In this document: positions 24,290-35,111 of the stretch, one piece after another
Numbering within the stretch: position 1 is the stretch's first letter
Layout: each line of letters begins with the position of its first letter
Source: Betaproteobacteria bacterium
GTDB lineage: Bacteria > Pseudomonadota > Gammaproteobacteria > Burkholderiales > SG8-39
Reading direction: 5' to 3'
Assembly (NCBI GenBank): GCA_016210745.1
Contig: JACQTO010000103.1
Location: 24,724 to 88,723, forward strand
DNA: 64,000 bases
Program-made: the position numbers and the translations under genes
The notes under the pieces: model-generated
Seen by the model: only the letters and a program-made list of their open reading frames with translations
Databases searched by the model: none
Told to the model about the DNA's origin: nothing

Positions 24290-25666
24290 ATGTTCATCGG
24301 CGCAGTGCCAAAAGAGGTCGTCGGCCAGGTGCTAGCGACCGTGCCGTTCGATGCTTGGGGCAACGTGTATGTGGGCTGCTCCGGGAGCTTTCGCTTTGAT
24401 CGCGCGGTGAAGATGCGGCACCCCGAATGCCGGGTGTATTCGAACGACGTGTCGCTCTTGACCTGCAGTATTGGCGCGCTGGCGATGGGGCGCGAGTTTC
24501 CGGTCAAATTCAAGGGCGCGCTCGCGTTCGTCGAACCAGCAATTGACGGCCTGGACTTTCGCGGGCGTGTCGCGGCCGTGATGGTAGCCGCGGCGATGGG
24601 TAACTTCACCGGGAAGAACGAGTACGCCCAGGTGCACTTCAGGCATTACCGCGAGCACTTCAGGACGTTCGTCGACCAGGCGCTGCCGAAGCTCGACGCA
24701 CTGGTGGCCGAGATCAAGATCGAGGAGTTCTACGCCGGGGATTTCCTGGAGCAGGCCGACCGCGCAGAAAATAGCGGTGGCGGCATGGCGTGCTTTGCTC
24801 CGACCTACAAGGGCGGCTATGAGCGGATCTACAAGCTGGTGAATGAGAACGTCGAGTGGCCGGCGCCGAAGTACGGCATCTGGAACCCGGATTCGCTGCC
24901 GGCGCTGATCGTGTCGCTCGAAGAGCGGCACATTCCGTACTGCGTGATCTCGGACCAGTTGCTGGCCGATCGCACGCCGACAACTGAGTGGCGCGGGTCA
25001 AACAAGCCGGTCTATACGTATTCGAGCAACCAGGCCGCCTCGCTGCGGCGCCGCCTGCCGAATGAAGTGCCGTTCAAATACACCCCGGTAGAACCTGCCG
25101 CGATTACAGCCGAAAGCAAGGTATCGATGTGCGTCGTCGACAGCAAGCGCATGACCTATCTGAAAAACGTCTACCTGACGAAAGGCATTGAGCACACGAC
25201 CGGACAGATCAATTGCCTGGTGCTGATCGATGGGGCGCTTGCTGGTGGATTCATCTTCGCGCAGACGCGATTTGGCGACAAGACGCGCGAGCTTTATATG
25301 CTTTCCGATTTCGCAATTGCTCGGGAACGCAGGCTCTCGAAACTGATCCCGATGATCGCAACCTGTCGCGAAGTGATCCAGCCGATCAACCGCCGCCTGC
25401 TGATCAAGGTCGAATACATCGTGACCACGGCGTTCACGACCAAGCCCGTTTCCATGAAGTATCGCGGGATTTTTGAATTAGACAAGCGCACCGCCGATCA
25501 CCTGCAGTATCAGTCGGCAGTTCGCAATCAATCTATCCAGGACGTGTTCCATGAATGGCTCCGAAAATACGCTGGACAAGGTGGAAAGCCGGATCGTCAA
25601 GGTCAAGCTGCGCGAGCTGAAGCTGCTGGAGAAGAATGCGCGCTACATGACGCCGCAGGAGTTTAG
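24290..25666 (+). CDS. Putative antirestriction adenine methyltransferase with Mom-like C-terminal domain
   Basis: 458 residues. The N-terminal half looks like a Dam-related methylase: VYVGCSGSFRFDRAV and the following YSNDVSL resemble the SAM-binding region, and ACFAPTYKGGYERIYKLVNE resembles a diverged catalytic DPPY block. Residues about 285-430 (CVVDSKRMTYLKNVYLTKGI, then REEL-like LYMLSDFAIARERRLSKLIP) look like a GNAT fold, and the phage Mu Mom protein, which modifies adenine to block restriction, is the best-fitting family. The next gene is a ParB-like partner. Its last 116 bp overlap that gene, so its final 38 residues may be an artefact. The function is inferred from families and context. 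Confidence 0.6.
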   Translation: MFIGAVPKEVVGQVLATVPFDAWGNVYVGCSGSFRFDRAVKMRHPECRVYSNDVSLLTCSIGALAMGREFPVKFKGALAFVEPAIDGLDFRGRVAAVMVAAAMGNFTGKNEYAQVHFRHYREHFRTFVDQALPKLDALVAEIKIEEFYAGDFLEQADRAENSGGGMACFAPTYKGGYERIYKLVNENVEWPAPKYGIWNPDSLPALIVSLEERHIPYCVISDQLLADRTPTTEWRGSNKPVYTYSSNQAASLRRRLPNEVPFKYTPVEPAAITAESKVSMCVVDSKRMTYLKNVYLTKGIEHTTGQINCLVLIDGALAGGFIFAQTRFGDKTRELYMLSDFAIARERRLSKLIPMIATCREVIQPINRRLLIKVEYIVTTAFTTKPVSMKYRGIFELDKRTADHLQYQSAVRNQSIQDVFHEWLRKYAGQGGKPDRQGQAARAEAAGEECALHDAAGV

Positions 25667-26282
25667 CCAGCTCGTCGCCAACATTAAGGGCGACGGCAAG
25701 CTGATGGGCGTCCCGGTGGTCTATCGCGGCGAAGTGCTGAGCGGCAATCACCGCGTGCGCGCTGCGATCAAGGCCGGGATCGAAGAGGCCGACGTGTTGG
25801 ACATCCTTACGGAACTATCCGAGGAGCGGCGCCTGGCGATTCAGTTGTCGCAGAACGCGATCAACGGCAAGGACGATCCGAACATCCTGGCGCAGCTCTA
25901 TACGAGCCTCAACTCGCTGGAGTGGAAGCGCTACAGCGGCGTCACCGATGATGCCTTCAAGTGCACCGACGAGAAACTCGCGGCGCTGGGCATCACGCGG
26001 CCGAAGTACGAGGAGCTGACGATCGTTTTTCTGCCGGAGGAAAAACAGGTTTTTCTCGATCTCGTCGCGCGCATCGAGGCGAGCAAGAAGGCGCAGGTTC
26101 TCGTCGGTGAGCTGGCGACGTTCAACGCGCTTTTCGACGCCATCGTGCGCGTCAAGCAGGAAAAGAAAGTGATCAACAACGCGGTCGCGCTGCGCCTCCT
26201 CGCCGAGCTTGCAGTGAGCGCGCTCGACGCGGCGAAGATCGTGCCAGAAGCGGCGAGGGCGACGGCGCGCAAAGTGGCATGA
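25551..26282 (+). CDS. ParB-like nuclease-domain protein of the DNA-modification module
   Basis: 243 residues. KVKLRELKLLEKNARYM leads into the ParB box GEVLSGNHRVRAAIKAGI near residue 60, then ENAIN-like QLSQNAINGKDDPN. This subfamily (GNHR rather than GERR) accompanies phage DNA methylases and Mom-like enzymes. The rest is helical. Its start lies inside the end of the preceding gene (116-bp overlap); a GTG at 25581 would shorten this slightly. It probably guides or regulates DNA modification. Confidence 0.75.
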   Translation: MNGSENTLDKVESRIVKVKLRELKLLEKNARYMTPQEFSQLVANIKGDGKLMGVPVVYRGEVLSGNHRVRAAIKAGIEEADVLDILTELSEERRLAIQLSQNAINGKDDPNILAQLYTSLNSLEWKRYSGVTDDAFKCTDEKLAALGITRPKYEELTIVFLPEEKQVFLDLVARIEASKKAQVLVGELATFNALFDAIVRVKQEKKVINNAVALRLLAELAVSALDAAKIVPEAARATARKVA

Positions 26283-26452
26283 ATCTCTCCGGCTTCGCTC
26301 GCGGAACCGATCGTGCCAGGAGGCTTTTAGGACGGCTGCACAGCGAAATGAAGTGCGAGCGCGCGGAATTTATCGTGCCATGCAAAACGGGCATGGTTCT
26401 CTCCGAAATCGCACGCAAAAACGACACTTCTAAGCAATTGTTTATAAAGTAA
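26279..26452 (+). CDS. Possible 57-residue coupled ORF
   Basis: The ATG overlaps the ParB-like stop (ATGA), as for most genes here. The product is basic (RGTDRARRLLGRLHSEMK, then IARKNDTSKQLF) and has no recognisable domain. It is supported only by the overlap pattern and position. Confidence 0.35.
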   Translation: MNLSGFARGTDRARRLLGRLHSEMKCERAEFIVPCKTGMVLSEIARKNDTSKQLFIK

Positions 26453-26587
26453 ATCCTCGATCGCAAGTGGGGCGGTAGGGTAGTAAGGGAATTGACAAAA
26501 AACGCGTACACGTCCGTTACGCCCGAATACGCGCATTTCCCATTCTCGGGCGGAAAAACATCTTTTTTCAACTATTTTCGGGCATCT

Positions 26588-27076
26588 ATGCGCGCTGGTC
26601 GAAAACCAAAACCGACGCACTTGAAGTTGCTTGCCGGCAATCCCGGTGGTCGATCGCTGAACGAGACCGAGCCGCAGCCCGACGTAGTCGAGGAAACGCT
26701 GCCGGCGCCAAAGTGGCTGAGCGGCGAGGGGCGCGCGGTGTGGGCGGTGGAATTTCCAAAGCTCGTGCGTAACGCCATGATCACCGAGATTGACTTGGGC
26801 GCGTTCGCAAAATACTGCCAGGCGTTCGGCCGCTATCTCAACGCAGAGAGCATGGTCGCAAAGCAGGGCGAGGTGCTGATCGCCCCGGGCTCCGGTTTCC
26901 CTATTCAGAACCCGTACCTGGCCGTCTCGAACAAGGCGCAGGAGCAGATGCACAAAGCGGAAACCGAGTTCGGCATGACGCCATCGTCGCGCTCGAGGGT
27001 GTCGACGAAGGCGGCGGACAAAAAGAAAAACCGCTTCCTCGCCCTAGTCGCCGATGGGAAGAAACGGCGCGCGTGA
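26588..27076 (+). CDS. terS: P27-family terminase small subunit
   Basis: 162 residues from ATG 26588; an upstream in-frame start adds 32 residues with no family match. The start AGRKPKPTHLKLLAGNPG is the P27-family hallmark, followed by LSGEGRAVW and a helical DNA-binding body, with PYLAVSNKAQEQM near the end. It recognises phage DNA for packaging and feeds the large subunit, which it overlaps by 23 bp. A TTGACA-like -35 lies upstream at 26493. Confidence 0.9.
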   Translation: MRAGRKPKPTHLKLLAGNPGGRSLNETEPQPDVVEETLPAPKWLSGEGRAVWAVEFPKLVRNAMITEIDLGAFAKYCQAFGRYLNAESMVAKQGEVLIAPGSGFPIQNPYLAVSNKAQEQMHKAETEFGMTPSSRSRVSTKAADKKKNRFLALVADGKKRRA

Positions 27077-28778
27077 TTTTGTCGCCATCGCCGATAGCTT
27101 TGCTCGTCAAGCGTTGGCAGATGCCGACGGAGAGAGGAACTGCAAATGGATCCGCCTGGCCGCTTCGCGCTATGTGAAAGACCGCAAGCGCGCCGCGGAA
27201 AAAAAGGGGCCGTTCAAATTTTCCCGCGTGAAAGCGCAGGAAGCGTGCACGTTCATGGAGCAGCTCCCCCACGTGGAAGGCAAGTGGTCCAAGCCGACCA
27301 TCGTGCTGCATGTCTCGCACGTCTTTTTTGTGGTCAACCTGTTCGGGTTCAGGAACCTGGACGGAACGCGCCGATTCACCAGCGCCTTGTTCGCGGTGGC
27401 GCGCAAGAACGCCAAGAGCACGCTCGCCGCCTGCATCCTGCTGTACTGCCTGTGCTACGAGGACGAGCCCGGGCCGCAGGTGATCACCGCCGCAACGACC
27501 GGGGACCAGGCGCGGATCATCTTCAACATCGCCAAAAAGATGGTCGAGAAAACCCCGGACTTGCGCGACGCGTTCGATCTGGAAGTGTTCGCCAACGCGA
27601 TCACGAACTGGCAGGTGGGCGGTAACCTAAGGCCGATCAACGCCCACGCCTCAACGCAGGATGGCTTGAACCCGTCGCACACGGCATTAGACGAGATCCA
27701 CGCCCACAAGACCCACGACTTGCTGAACGTGTTGAAGTCCGCGGCGGGGGCGCGGTTGAATGCGCTCTGGCTCTACACCACGACCGAGGGCTACGAGACC
27801 CCAGGACCATGGCCGGAGATGCGCTTATTCGCGCAGCAGGTTCTGAGCGGGCTGATCGAGGCGGACCACTTTTTCATGGTGATCTTCGCTCTGGACGAGC
27901 AGGTCGGGCAGCCGGGCGAGGCCGACTACCGCCCGGCCGACGACGATTTTGACGAATCGAAATGGCCGAAAGCAAACCCGCTGATGGAGGTCAATCCGAT
28001 TCTGGAGCGCGAGATCCGCAAGGCGGCGATCGAAGCCAAGCAGATGCCCGGCACGCACGCGGAGTTCAAGATCAAGCGCCTGAACCGTCAGGCAGCAGCG
28101 GCCAATACCTGGCTCCACATCGAGCGCTGGAAGCGCTGCAACGGGCCGGTGGATCTGGATTTTCTCGAAGGTAAGGACTGCTGGGGCGGGCTGGACGGCG
28201 CGGCGACCACCGACTTGTTCGCTTTTCGGCTCATCTGGCGCGTCGAGGGCATCGTGTACACGATGGGCTGGCGATGGGTGCCCCTCGAGGCCGTCGCGCA
28301 GCGCACCGAGCGCGGCACGGTCCCGTATGCCGGATGGGTCGCCGCCGGCCTGATCACGCAGCTCCCCGGCAGAGTCATCGACTACGCGCTGGTCGAAAAG
28401 CAGATCGTGGAACTGGCGCACCGCTTCAAGCCGAAGATCATCGCCTACGATCCCTGGAATCTGCGCGACCTGGTGAACAGGCTTCAGGCGGCGCAACTGC
28501 CGCTGCAAGAATTCAGGCAGGGCGCGAAGTCCTATCACCCGGCCATGCTCGAAGTCGAGCGGCTGTATCTGTCGGGGAACCTGCGGCACGGTGGCGACGC
28601 GGTGCTCAACTGGTGCGCGAGCAATGTGGTCCCGCGAAGGGACGAGAACATGAACATGGCCCCGGACAGAAAGCGCAGCGCCGACAAGATCGACGACGCC
28701 TGCGCGCTGTTCATGGCCGCCGGCGTGATGGGCGTGCCGCCCCCGCCTGAGAAGAAATTTCAATTGCTATTCGTGTAG
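27054..28778 (+). CDS. terL: Terminase large subunit
   Basis: 574 residues. The ATPase domain has the TerL-type Walker A ARKNAKST (116-123) and Walker B TALDEIH (about 210-216). The C-terminal RNase-H-like nuclease shows GGLDGAATTD near residue 385 and the final acidic DKIDDACALF. It powers DNA packaging into the procapsid. Length and motifs look intact. Confidence 0.95.
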   Translation: MGRNGARDFVAIADSFARQALADADGERNCKWIRLAASRYVKDRKRAAEKKGPFKFSRVKAQEACTFMEQLPHVEGKWSKPTIVLHVSHVFFVVNLFGFRNLDGTRRFTSALFAVARKNAKSTLAACILLYCLCYEDEPGPQVITAATTGDQARIIFNIAKKMVEKTPDLRDAFDLEVFANAITNWQVGGNLRPINAHASTQDGLNPSHTALDEIHAHKTHDLLNVLKSAAGARLNALWLYTTTEGYETPGPWPEMRLFAQQVLSGLIEADHFFMVIFALDEQVGQPGEADYRPADDDFDESKWPKANPLMEVNPILEREIRKAAIEAKQMPGTHAEFKIKRLNRQAAAANTWLHIERWKRCNGPVDLDFLEGKDCWGGLDGAATTDLFAFRLIWRVEGIVYTMGWRWVPLEAVAQRTERGTVPYAGWVAAGLITQLPGRVIDYALVEKQIVELAHRFKPKIIAYDPWNLRDLVNRLQAAQLPLQEFRQGAKSYHPAMLEVERLYLSGNLRHGGDAVLNWCASNVVPRRDENMNMAPDRKRSADKIDDACALFMAAGVMGVPPPPEKKFQLLFV

Positions 28779-28798
28779 TCGATTTCCCGCTTTCCCCC

Positions 28799-28826
28799 AA
28801 GGCCGCCCGAGTGCGGCCTTTTGTTT
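28799..28826 (+). terminator. Terminator-like hairpin between terL and the capsid gene
   Basis: AAGGCCGC pairs perfectly with GCGGCCTT across a 6-nt loop, followed by TTTTGTTTT. It lies within the late operon just before the capsid ribosome site, so it probably attenuates or processes the transcript rather than ending it fully. Confidence 0.7.
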
Positions 28827-28837
28827 TGGAGCGCTCC

Positions 28838-30784
28838 ATGAACCGCGCATACAGCCTATTCACCGTCAAGAACATCGACGAGGACCGTCGGATTATCGAA
28901 GGCATCGCGACGACCCCGACCACCGACCGCATGGGCGATGTTGTCGATCCCGAGGGCGCGCAGTTCGCGCTGCCGCTGCCCCTGCTGTGGATGCACAACT
29001 CGCGCGAGCCGGTCGGCCATGTGATTTCCGCGAAGGTATCGCCCGAGGGTATTTCCATCACCGCGCAGCTCGCCAAGCTCGCCGATCCGGGCAAGCTCAA
29101 GGACCGCCTGGACGAAGCCTGGCATTCACTCAAGATAGGACTGGTGCGCGGCCTGTCGATCGGATTCACGGCGATTGAAAGCGCGCAGATCAAGGATAGC
29201 TGGAGCGAGCACTTCATCAAGTGGGAGTGGCTCGAACTCTCGTGCGTCACGATTCCGGCCAACGCCGAAGCCAACATCATTTCCGTCAAGTCCGCAGATC
29301 AAGCGCTGCTCGCCGCGTCAGGCGAGAGGCAGCGCCCGGTCGTGCGCTTGAAGTCCTCTCCCGGCGCTTCGGGAACCATTTCCCAAAGGAACCCAATGAA
29401 AACGATTGCTGAACAGATCGCCGCTTTTGAGGCGAAACGCGCGGCTTCGGCTGCGCGGATGAACGAAATCATGGCTGCATCGGCCGAGAAGGGAGAAACG
29501 CTGGAGGAGGCCGCGACGCAGGAATACGACGGACTCAAGGCCGAGATCAAGCAGATCGACGAGCACTTGGTTCGCCTGAAAGAACACGAAGCGGCGATGG
29601 TGGCCAAGGCCACGCAGATCGTTGCCGTGGACGATCCGAAGTCCGCATCCGCCGTGCGCGGTGGCGCTGGCATCATCAGCGTGCGCGAAAACGTGGAAAA
29701 AGGCGTCGCCTTCACCCGCTACGTCAAAGCCCTGGCGATGGCGCGCGGCAATCTTCCTGGTGCCCTGGCAATTGCCCAAAACAACAAACGATGGCTGGAC
29801 ACGACCCCGCAAGTGATCGAGGTTCTGAAAGCAGCCGTGGCCGGCGGTGACACCACCACCAGCGGCTGGGCCTCGCAGCTCGTCTATCAGCAGAATCTGG
29901 CTGGTGAATTCATCGAGCTGCTGCGCCCGCTGACGATCATCGGCAAGCTCTCCGGGCTTACGCGCGTGCCGTTCAACGTGCGCATGTCGGGACAGGATTC
30001 CGGTTCCACCGCGTATTGGGTCGGTCAGGGCAAGCCCGTGCCGGTGAGCAAGGGCAACTACCTGGAAGTCACGCTGGGCATCGCCAAAGCCGCAGGCCTG
30101 GTGGTGCTCACCGAGGAACTGGTGCGCAGCTCCGAGCCCTCCGCCGAGTTGCTGATGCGCAACGACTTGACCAAGGCCATCGCGACGTTCCTCGACGTGC
30201 AGTTCGTCGACCCGACCTACGCGGAAGTGACCAACATCAGCCCGGCCTCGATCACCAACGGCGTCACCCCGGTTACGCCTACCGGCACGGCTTCGGCGAA
30301 TTTGCGGGCCGACGTGCAGACGCTGTTTGGCACCTGGATCGATGCGAATCTCGATCCTACGGGGGGCGTGTGGATCATGTCGCCGACGCGCGCATTGGCT
30401 ATTTCGCTGATGCTCAACGCGCTGGGCCAGCCGGTGTTCCCGACCATCACCATGCAAGGCGGCTTCTTCTTCGGCCTCCCTGTAGTGGTTTCGAACTCGG
30501 CGAATATCGCCGGCAGCCCGGCCTCTGGCGACATGATCATCCTGGTCAATGCGCCGGAAGTCCTCTTGGCCGATGACGGGCAGGTCACCATCGACGCGAG
30601 CCGTGAGGCGAGCATCGAAATGCTCGACAACCCGACCAACGACGCGGCAGCGGGCACGCCGACCAGCATGGTGTCGATGTTCCAGACCAACAGCGTGGCA
30701 ATCAAAGCCGTGCGGTTCATCAACTGGAAAAAGCGCCGCACCACGGCGGTTGTATTCATCCGTGACGGCGCCTACGTGAGCTAA
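28838..30784 (+). CDS. HK97-type fused prohead protease and major capsid protein
   Basis: 648 residues from ATG 28838, after GGAGC. Residues 1-170 are an HK97 prohead protease with the probable catalytic His in WMHNSREPVG (about 53) and Ser in RGLSIGF (about 107). Residues about 190-290 are a coiled scaffold-like delta region (FEAKRAASAARMNEIMAASA, then LKAEIKQIDEHLVRL). Residues about 310-640 are the HK97-fold capsid. In HK97 these are separate proteins; here protease, scaffold and capsid form one polyprotein that must cleave itself during maturation. Confidence 0.9.
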   Translation: MNRAYSLFTVKNIDEDRRIIEGIATTPTTDRMGDVVDPEGAQFALPLPLLWMHNSREPVGHVISAKVSPEGISITAQLAKLADPGKLKDRLDEAWHSLKIGLVRGLSIGFTAIESAQIKDSWSEHFIKWEWLELSCVTIPANAEANIISVKSADQALLAASGERQRPVVRLKSSPGASGTISQRNPMKTIAEQIAAFEAKRAASAARMNEIMAASAEKGETLEEAATQEYDGLKAEIKQIDEHLVRLKEHEAAMVAKATQIVAVDDPKSASAVRGGAGIISVRENVEKGVAFTRYVKALAMARGNLPGALAIAQNNKRWLDTTPQVIEVLKAAVAGGDTTTSGWASQLVYQQNLAGEFIELLRPLTIIGKLSGLTRVPFNVRMSGQDSGSTAYWVGQGKPVPVSKGNYLEVTLGIAKAAGLVVLTEELVRSSEPSAELLMRNDLTKAIATFLDVQFVDPTYAEVTNISPASITNGVTPVTPTGTASANLRADVQTLFGTWIDANLDPTGGVWIMSPTRALAISLMLNALGQPVFPTITMQGGFFFGLPVVVSNSANIAGSPASGDMIILVNAPEVLLADDGQVTIDASREASIEMLDNPTNDAAAGTPTSMVSMFQTNSVAIKAVRFINWKKRRTTAVVFIRDGAYVS

Positions 30785-30803
30785 AGCGAGTCGTTGAACA
30801 AGG

Positions 30804-30831
30804 GCGAGCCTTCCGCGTTCGGAGGGCTCGC
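30804..30831 (+). promoter_or_regulatory. 12-bp stem hairpin after the capsid gene
   Basis: GCGAGCCTTCCG pairs with CGGAGGGCTCGC (one G-T wobble) across a CGTT tetraloop. There is no clean T-run. It separates the capsid gene from the next ribosome site and may be an RNA processing or stabilising element. Confidence 0.5.
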
Positions 30832-30852
30832 TCGCTTTACAGGAGCAAGGCT

Positions 30853-31086
30853 ATGCCCGAAAGGATCAGCAAGGCGCACCACGAATACGCTGGCCGCCAG
30901 TTGCACCCTGGCGATCGGTTCAACGTCGAGCCGCAGGACCTCGAGCTACTACTGCTGTTGCAGCGCATCGAGCCAGAGGAGCCCGACGAGTACCAGACCC
31001 GCGACATGGCCGCGGCGCCGCCGGCTGCCTACCGCACGCGAGACATGAGCCCGCGCAAACGCAAGCACAAAACATTGCAGGCCTAA
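30853..31086 (+). CDS. Small protein between capsid and portal genes
   Basis: 77 residues, polar, with HEYAGRQLHPGDRFNVEPQD and a repeated YQTRDM / YRTRDM motif and a basic end. GGAGC precedes the ATG. It ends right at the portal start. It may be a head decoration or assembly factor by position; no family is recognised. Confidence 0.6.
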   Translation: MPERISKAHHEYAGRQLHPGDRFNVEPQDLELLLLLQRIEPEEPDEYQTRDMAAAPPAAYRTRDMSPRKRKHKTLQA

Positions 31087-32449
31087 ATGAAAATCCTCGG
31101 CTTCGAGATCACCCGGCGGAAAGCGCAGACGCTCTCCGCCGTGATTTCGAGGGGCGGCTGGTTCGGCATCCTCCGCGAATCGTTCAGCGGGGCCTGGCAG
31201 TCGAACGTTGCGGTTGACGCGCCGCGCGAAATCCTTGCTTTCTCTGGCGTGTTCGCCTGCTGTACCGCCATTGCGGGCGACATCGGCAAGCTGCGTCCGA
31301 AGCTGGTCGAAGAAGATGAGCAGGGCATTTGTAACGAGATCAAGAAAGGCTCGCCCTTCCTGCCGGTGCTTCGCAAGCCGAACAAGTTCCAGACGCGCAT
31401 CAAGTTCTTCGAACAGTGGATCGTCTCGAAGCTGCTCTATGGCAACACCTACGTCCTCAAGCGGCGCGATGGCCGTGGCCTCGTGAACGGGCTCTACATC
31501 CTGGATGCGCAACGCGTGACGCCGCTCGTTGCAGAGAACGGCGACGTGTACTACCAGCTCGCGGTCGATCACCTTTCCGGGTTGACTGGCCCGCTCACGG
31601 TCCCCGCCTCCGAGATCATCCACGACACGATGGTCTGCCTGTGGCACCCGCTGGTCGGCGTCTCAGCGATCTATGCCTGCGCGCTGTCGGCGACGATGGG
31701 CAACAGGATTCAGGCGAACAGCACCAAGTTTTTCGACAACATGAGCCGGCCCTCGGGGATGTTGAGCGCGCCCGGTGAGATCCACGACGACGTGGCCGCG
31801 CGGCTCAAAGCGCATTGGGAAGAAAACTTCAGCGGCAAGAACATCGGCCGGGTGGCCGTGTTGGGCGACGGCCTCAAATACGAGGCGATGACGATTCCTG
31901 CGCAAGAAGCGCAATTGATCGAACAATTGCGTTGGACGGTCGAGGACGTGGCGCGGTGCTTTCACATGCCGCTGTTCAAGATCGGTGGGCCGATGCCGGC
32001 GGGGGTGACCGGCACGGCGGCGGTGCAGCAGATGTACTACACCGACTGCCTGCAGTCGCTGATCGAATCGCTCGAACTCTCTCTGGACGAAGGGCTTTCG
32101 CTGCCGGCGAACTACTACACCGAGCTTGATCTCGATGGGCTGCTGCGCATGGACACGATGGCTCGCCTGGACACGTTGGGCAAGGCGGTGGGGGCCGGCA
32201 TCATGGCTCCCGACGAGGCACGCGCAAAAGAAAATCTCCCCGCGGTCCCCGGTGGCAAATATCCGTATCTGCAGCAACAGAATTTTTCGCTGGAAGCTCT
32301 CGCCAAACGCGACGCGCTGGCCGATCCGTTTGCAGCGGCTAAGCCCCCAGCACCCGTCCCAGCACCAGCACCCGCACCCGAAGCGGCCAATGACGGACTA
32401 GCCGCAGCCGCAGCGATGGCTGACATCTTCATCAAGGGGCTCGAAGAAT

Positions 32450-32463
<14 letters not shown>
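31087..32463 (+). CDS. HK97-family portal protein
   Basis: 458 residues. The portal pattern is clear: VFACCTAIAGDIGKL, then LLYGNTYVLKRRDGRG, IHDTMVCLWHPLVGVSAIYA, and the stem region KYEAMTIPAQEAQLIEQLRW. The C-terminus is Pro/Ala-rich (APVPAPAPAPE). It forms the dodecameric ring through which DNA enters and to which the connector binds. It lies after the capsid gene rather than before it, unlike HK97. It overlaps the collagen-like gene by 14 bp. Confidence 0.95.
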
Positions 32464-33756
<1,293 letters not shown>

Positions 33757-33760
<4 letters not shown>

Positions 33761-34404
33761 TCTTCACCCTCGAACGCGTCTCGCAGCCGGACATCGAGCC
33801 GGTGACACTCGAAGAAATGCGCCGGCATCTGCGCGTCACGCAGACCGACACCGACACCGACATTACCGGTCTGATCGTCGCCGCGCGGGAGTGGGCCGAG
33901 GATTACACCTGGCGAGCGCTCGTCGACCAGAGCTGGCGGCTGACCCTCGACGAGTATGCGAGCGCCTACGCCAACGTGGACAGCGACACGGTTTCGGGTT
34001 ACCGCGGCGCATGGGTCCGCAGCGCCGACAACACCATCCTCCTGCGCCGCTCGCCGGTGCTCGCCATCACGTCCTTCGTCTCGGTGGATTCGGCGGGCGT
34101 TGAAACGGCGATTGATGCGGCGACTTACGCGCTGCGCGAGGCCGATTCGAAATGGCCGCGTCTGGTGCCGCTGCCCGGGGCCAACTGGACGAGCGGGCCG
34201 CTGCGGATCACGTTCCGCGCCGGATTCGCCGACCGCGTGAGCAGCCCGCAGCAGGATGCCGATTCGGTCCCGTTTCGCTTCAAGGCGGCGATGCGCCTCT
34301 ACGCCGAGGCGCTCTTCGATCGTGATGAAAGGATGATGAAACTGCTGCTCGAGGCGGCGCAGGGCTTGCTCAAACCCGAGCGAGCCCAACTGTCCCTGGC
34401 GTGA
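33757..34404 (+). CDS. phiE125 gp8-like head-tail connector
   Basis: 215 residues. EPVTLEEMRRHLRVTQTDTD at the start is the signature of the gp6/gp8-type connector family, followed by VAAREWAEDYTWRALVDQSW. It forms a ring below the portal. It overlaps its neighbours by 4 bp on both sides (ATGA and GTGA). Confidence 0.9.
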
Positions 34405-35111
34405 TTCTGCGCCGGCTGCCTGACTCCCGGTTCAGCGAGGTACTGCCGGGGTGGAGGGGCGAAACCGTCGTGATCTTTGGCGGCGGGCCGTCCCTCACCA
34501 TGGACCAGGTCGAAAAGGTGCGCGAGGCTCACCAGCGGGGCCGCTGCCGGGGGATCGCCATCAACGACGCCTACCTGGTTGCGCCGTGGGCAGACGTGCT
34601 CTACGCGGCCGATAGGCTCTGGTGGCTCGCCCACGCCGCTGGCGTTGCAAAGCCGCTGCTCGGTCTGAGCGCTGATCAGGCCCGCGAGCGGTTCAGTGCC
34701 TTCCCCGGTGAGCGCTGCAGCATTCAGGGCACCGGGAAAAACGCAGACGAGCCGATACACCTGCTGCGCAACCGCGACCACCCCTGCTACAGCGTGGGCC
34801 TGTCGCTGGATCCAGGCGCGTTGGTGACCGGGCGACATGGCGGCTGGCAGGCGCTGAACCTGGCGGTGTTGGCCGGGGCCAAGGTCGGGATTCTGCTCGG
34901 CATTGATGGCAGGCCATCGCCCGAGGGTAAGACGCATTGGCACGGCGGGCACGCTCGGGCGACCCCGGCAGCCTCTTATGGCCAATACCGACAGGCATGG
35001 TCGGCCGGCGAGGATGCCCTCAAGGCCGCCGGGGTGAGCGTGCTCAACGCGAGCCCAGGCTCGGCGATCGAGTCGTTTCCGAAGGTCAATCTAGCCGAGG
35101 CACTCGCATGA
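34401..35111 (+). CDS. MptE-like/DUF115-type Rossmann protein in the glycosylation insert
   Basis: 236 residues from a GTG start overlapping the connector stop. VVIFGGGPSLTMDQVEKV and GIAINDAYLVAPWADVLYAA match the Rossmann half of MptE-like/DUF115 proteins, a family close to GT29/GT42 sugar-transfer folds and found in glycan and flagellin modification loci. VGILLGIDGRPSPEGKTHWH follows. It is the first of five sugar- or methyl-transfer-like genes between head-tail connector genes. Confidence 0.65.
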   Translation: MILRRLPDSRFSEVLPGWRGETVVIFGGGPSLTMDQVEKVREAHQRGRCRGIAINDAYLVAPWADVLYAADRLWWLAHAAGVAKPLLGLSADQARERFSAFPGERCSIQGTGKNADEPIHLLRNRDHPCYSVGLSLDPGALVTGRHGGWQALNLAVLAGAKVGILLGIDGRPSPEGKTHWHGGHARATPAASYGQYRQAWSAGEDALKAAGVSVLNASPGSAIESFPKVNLAEALA

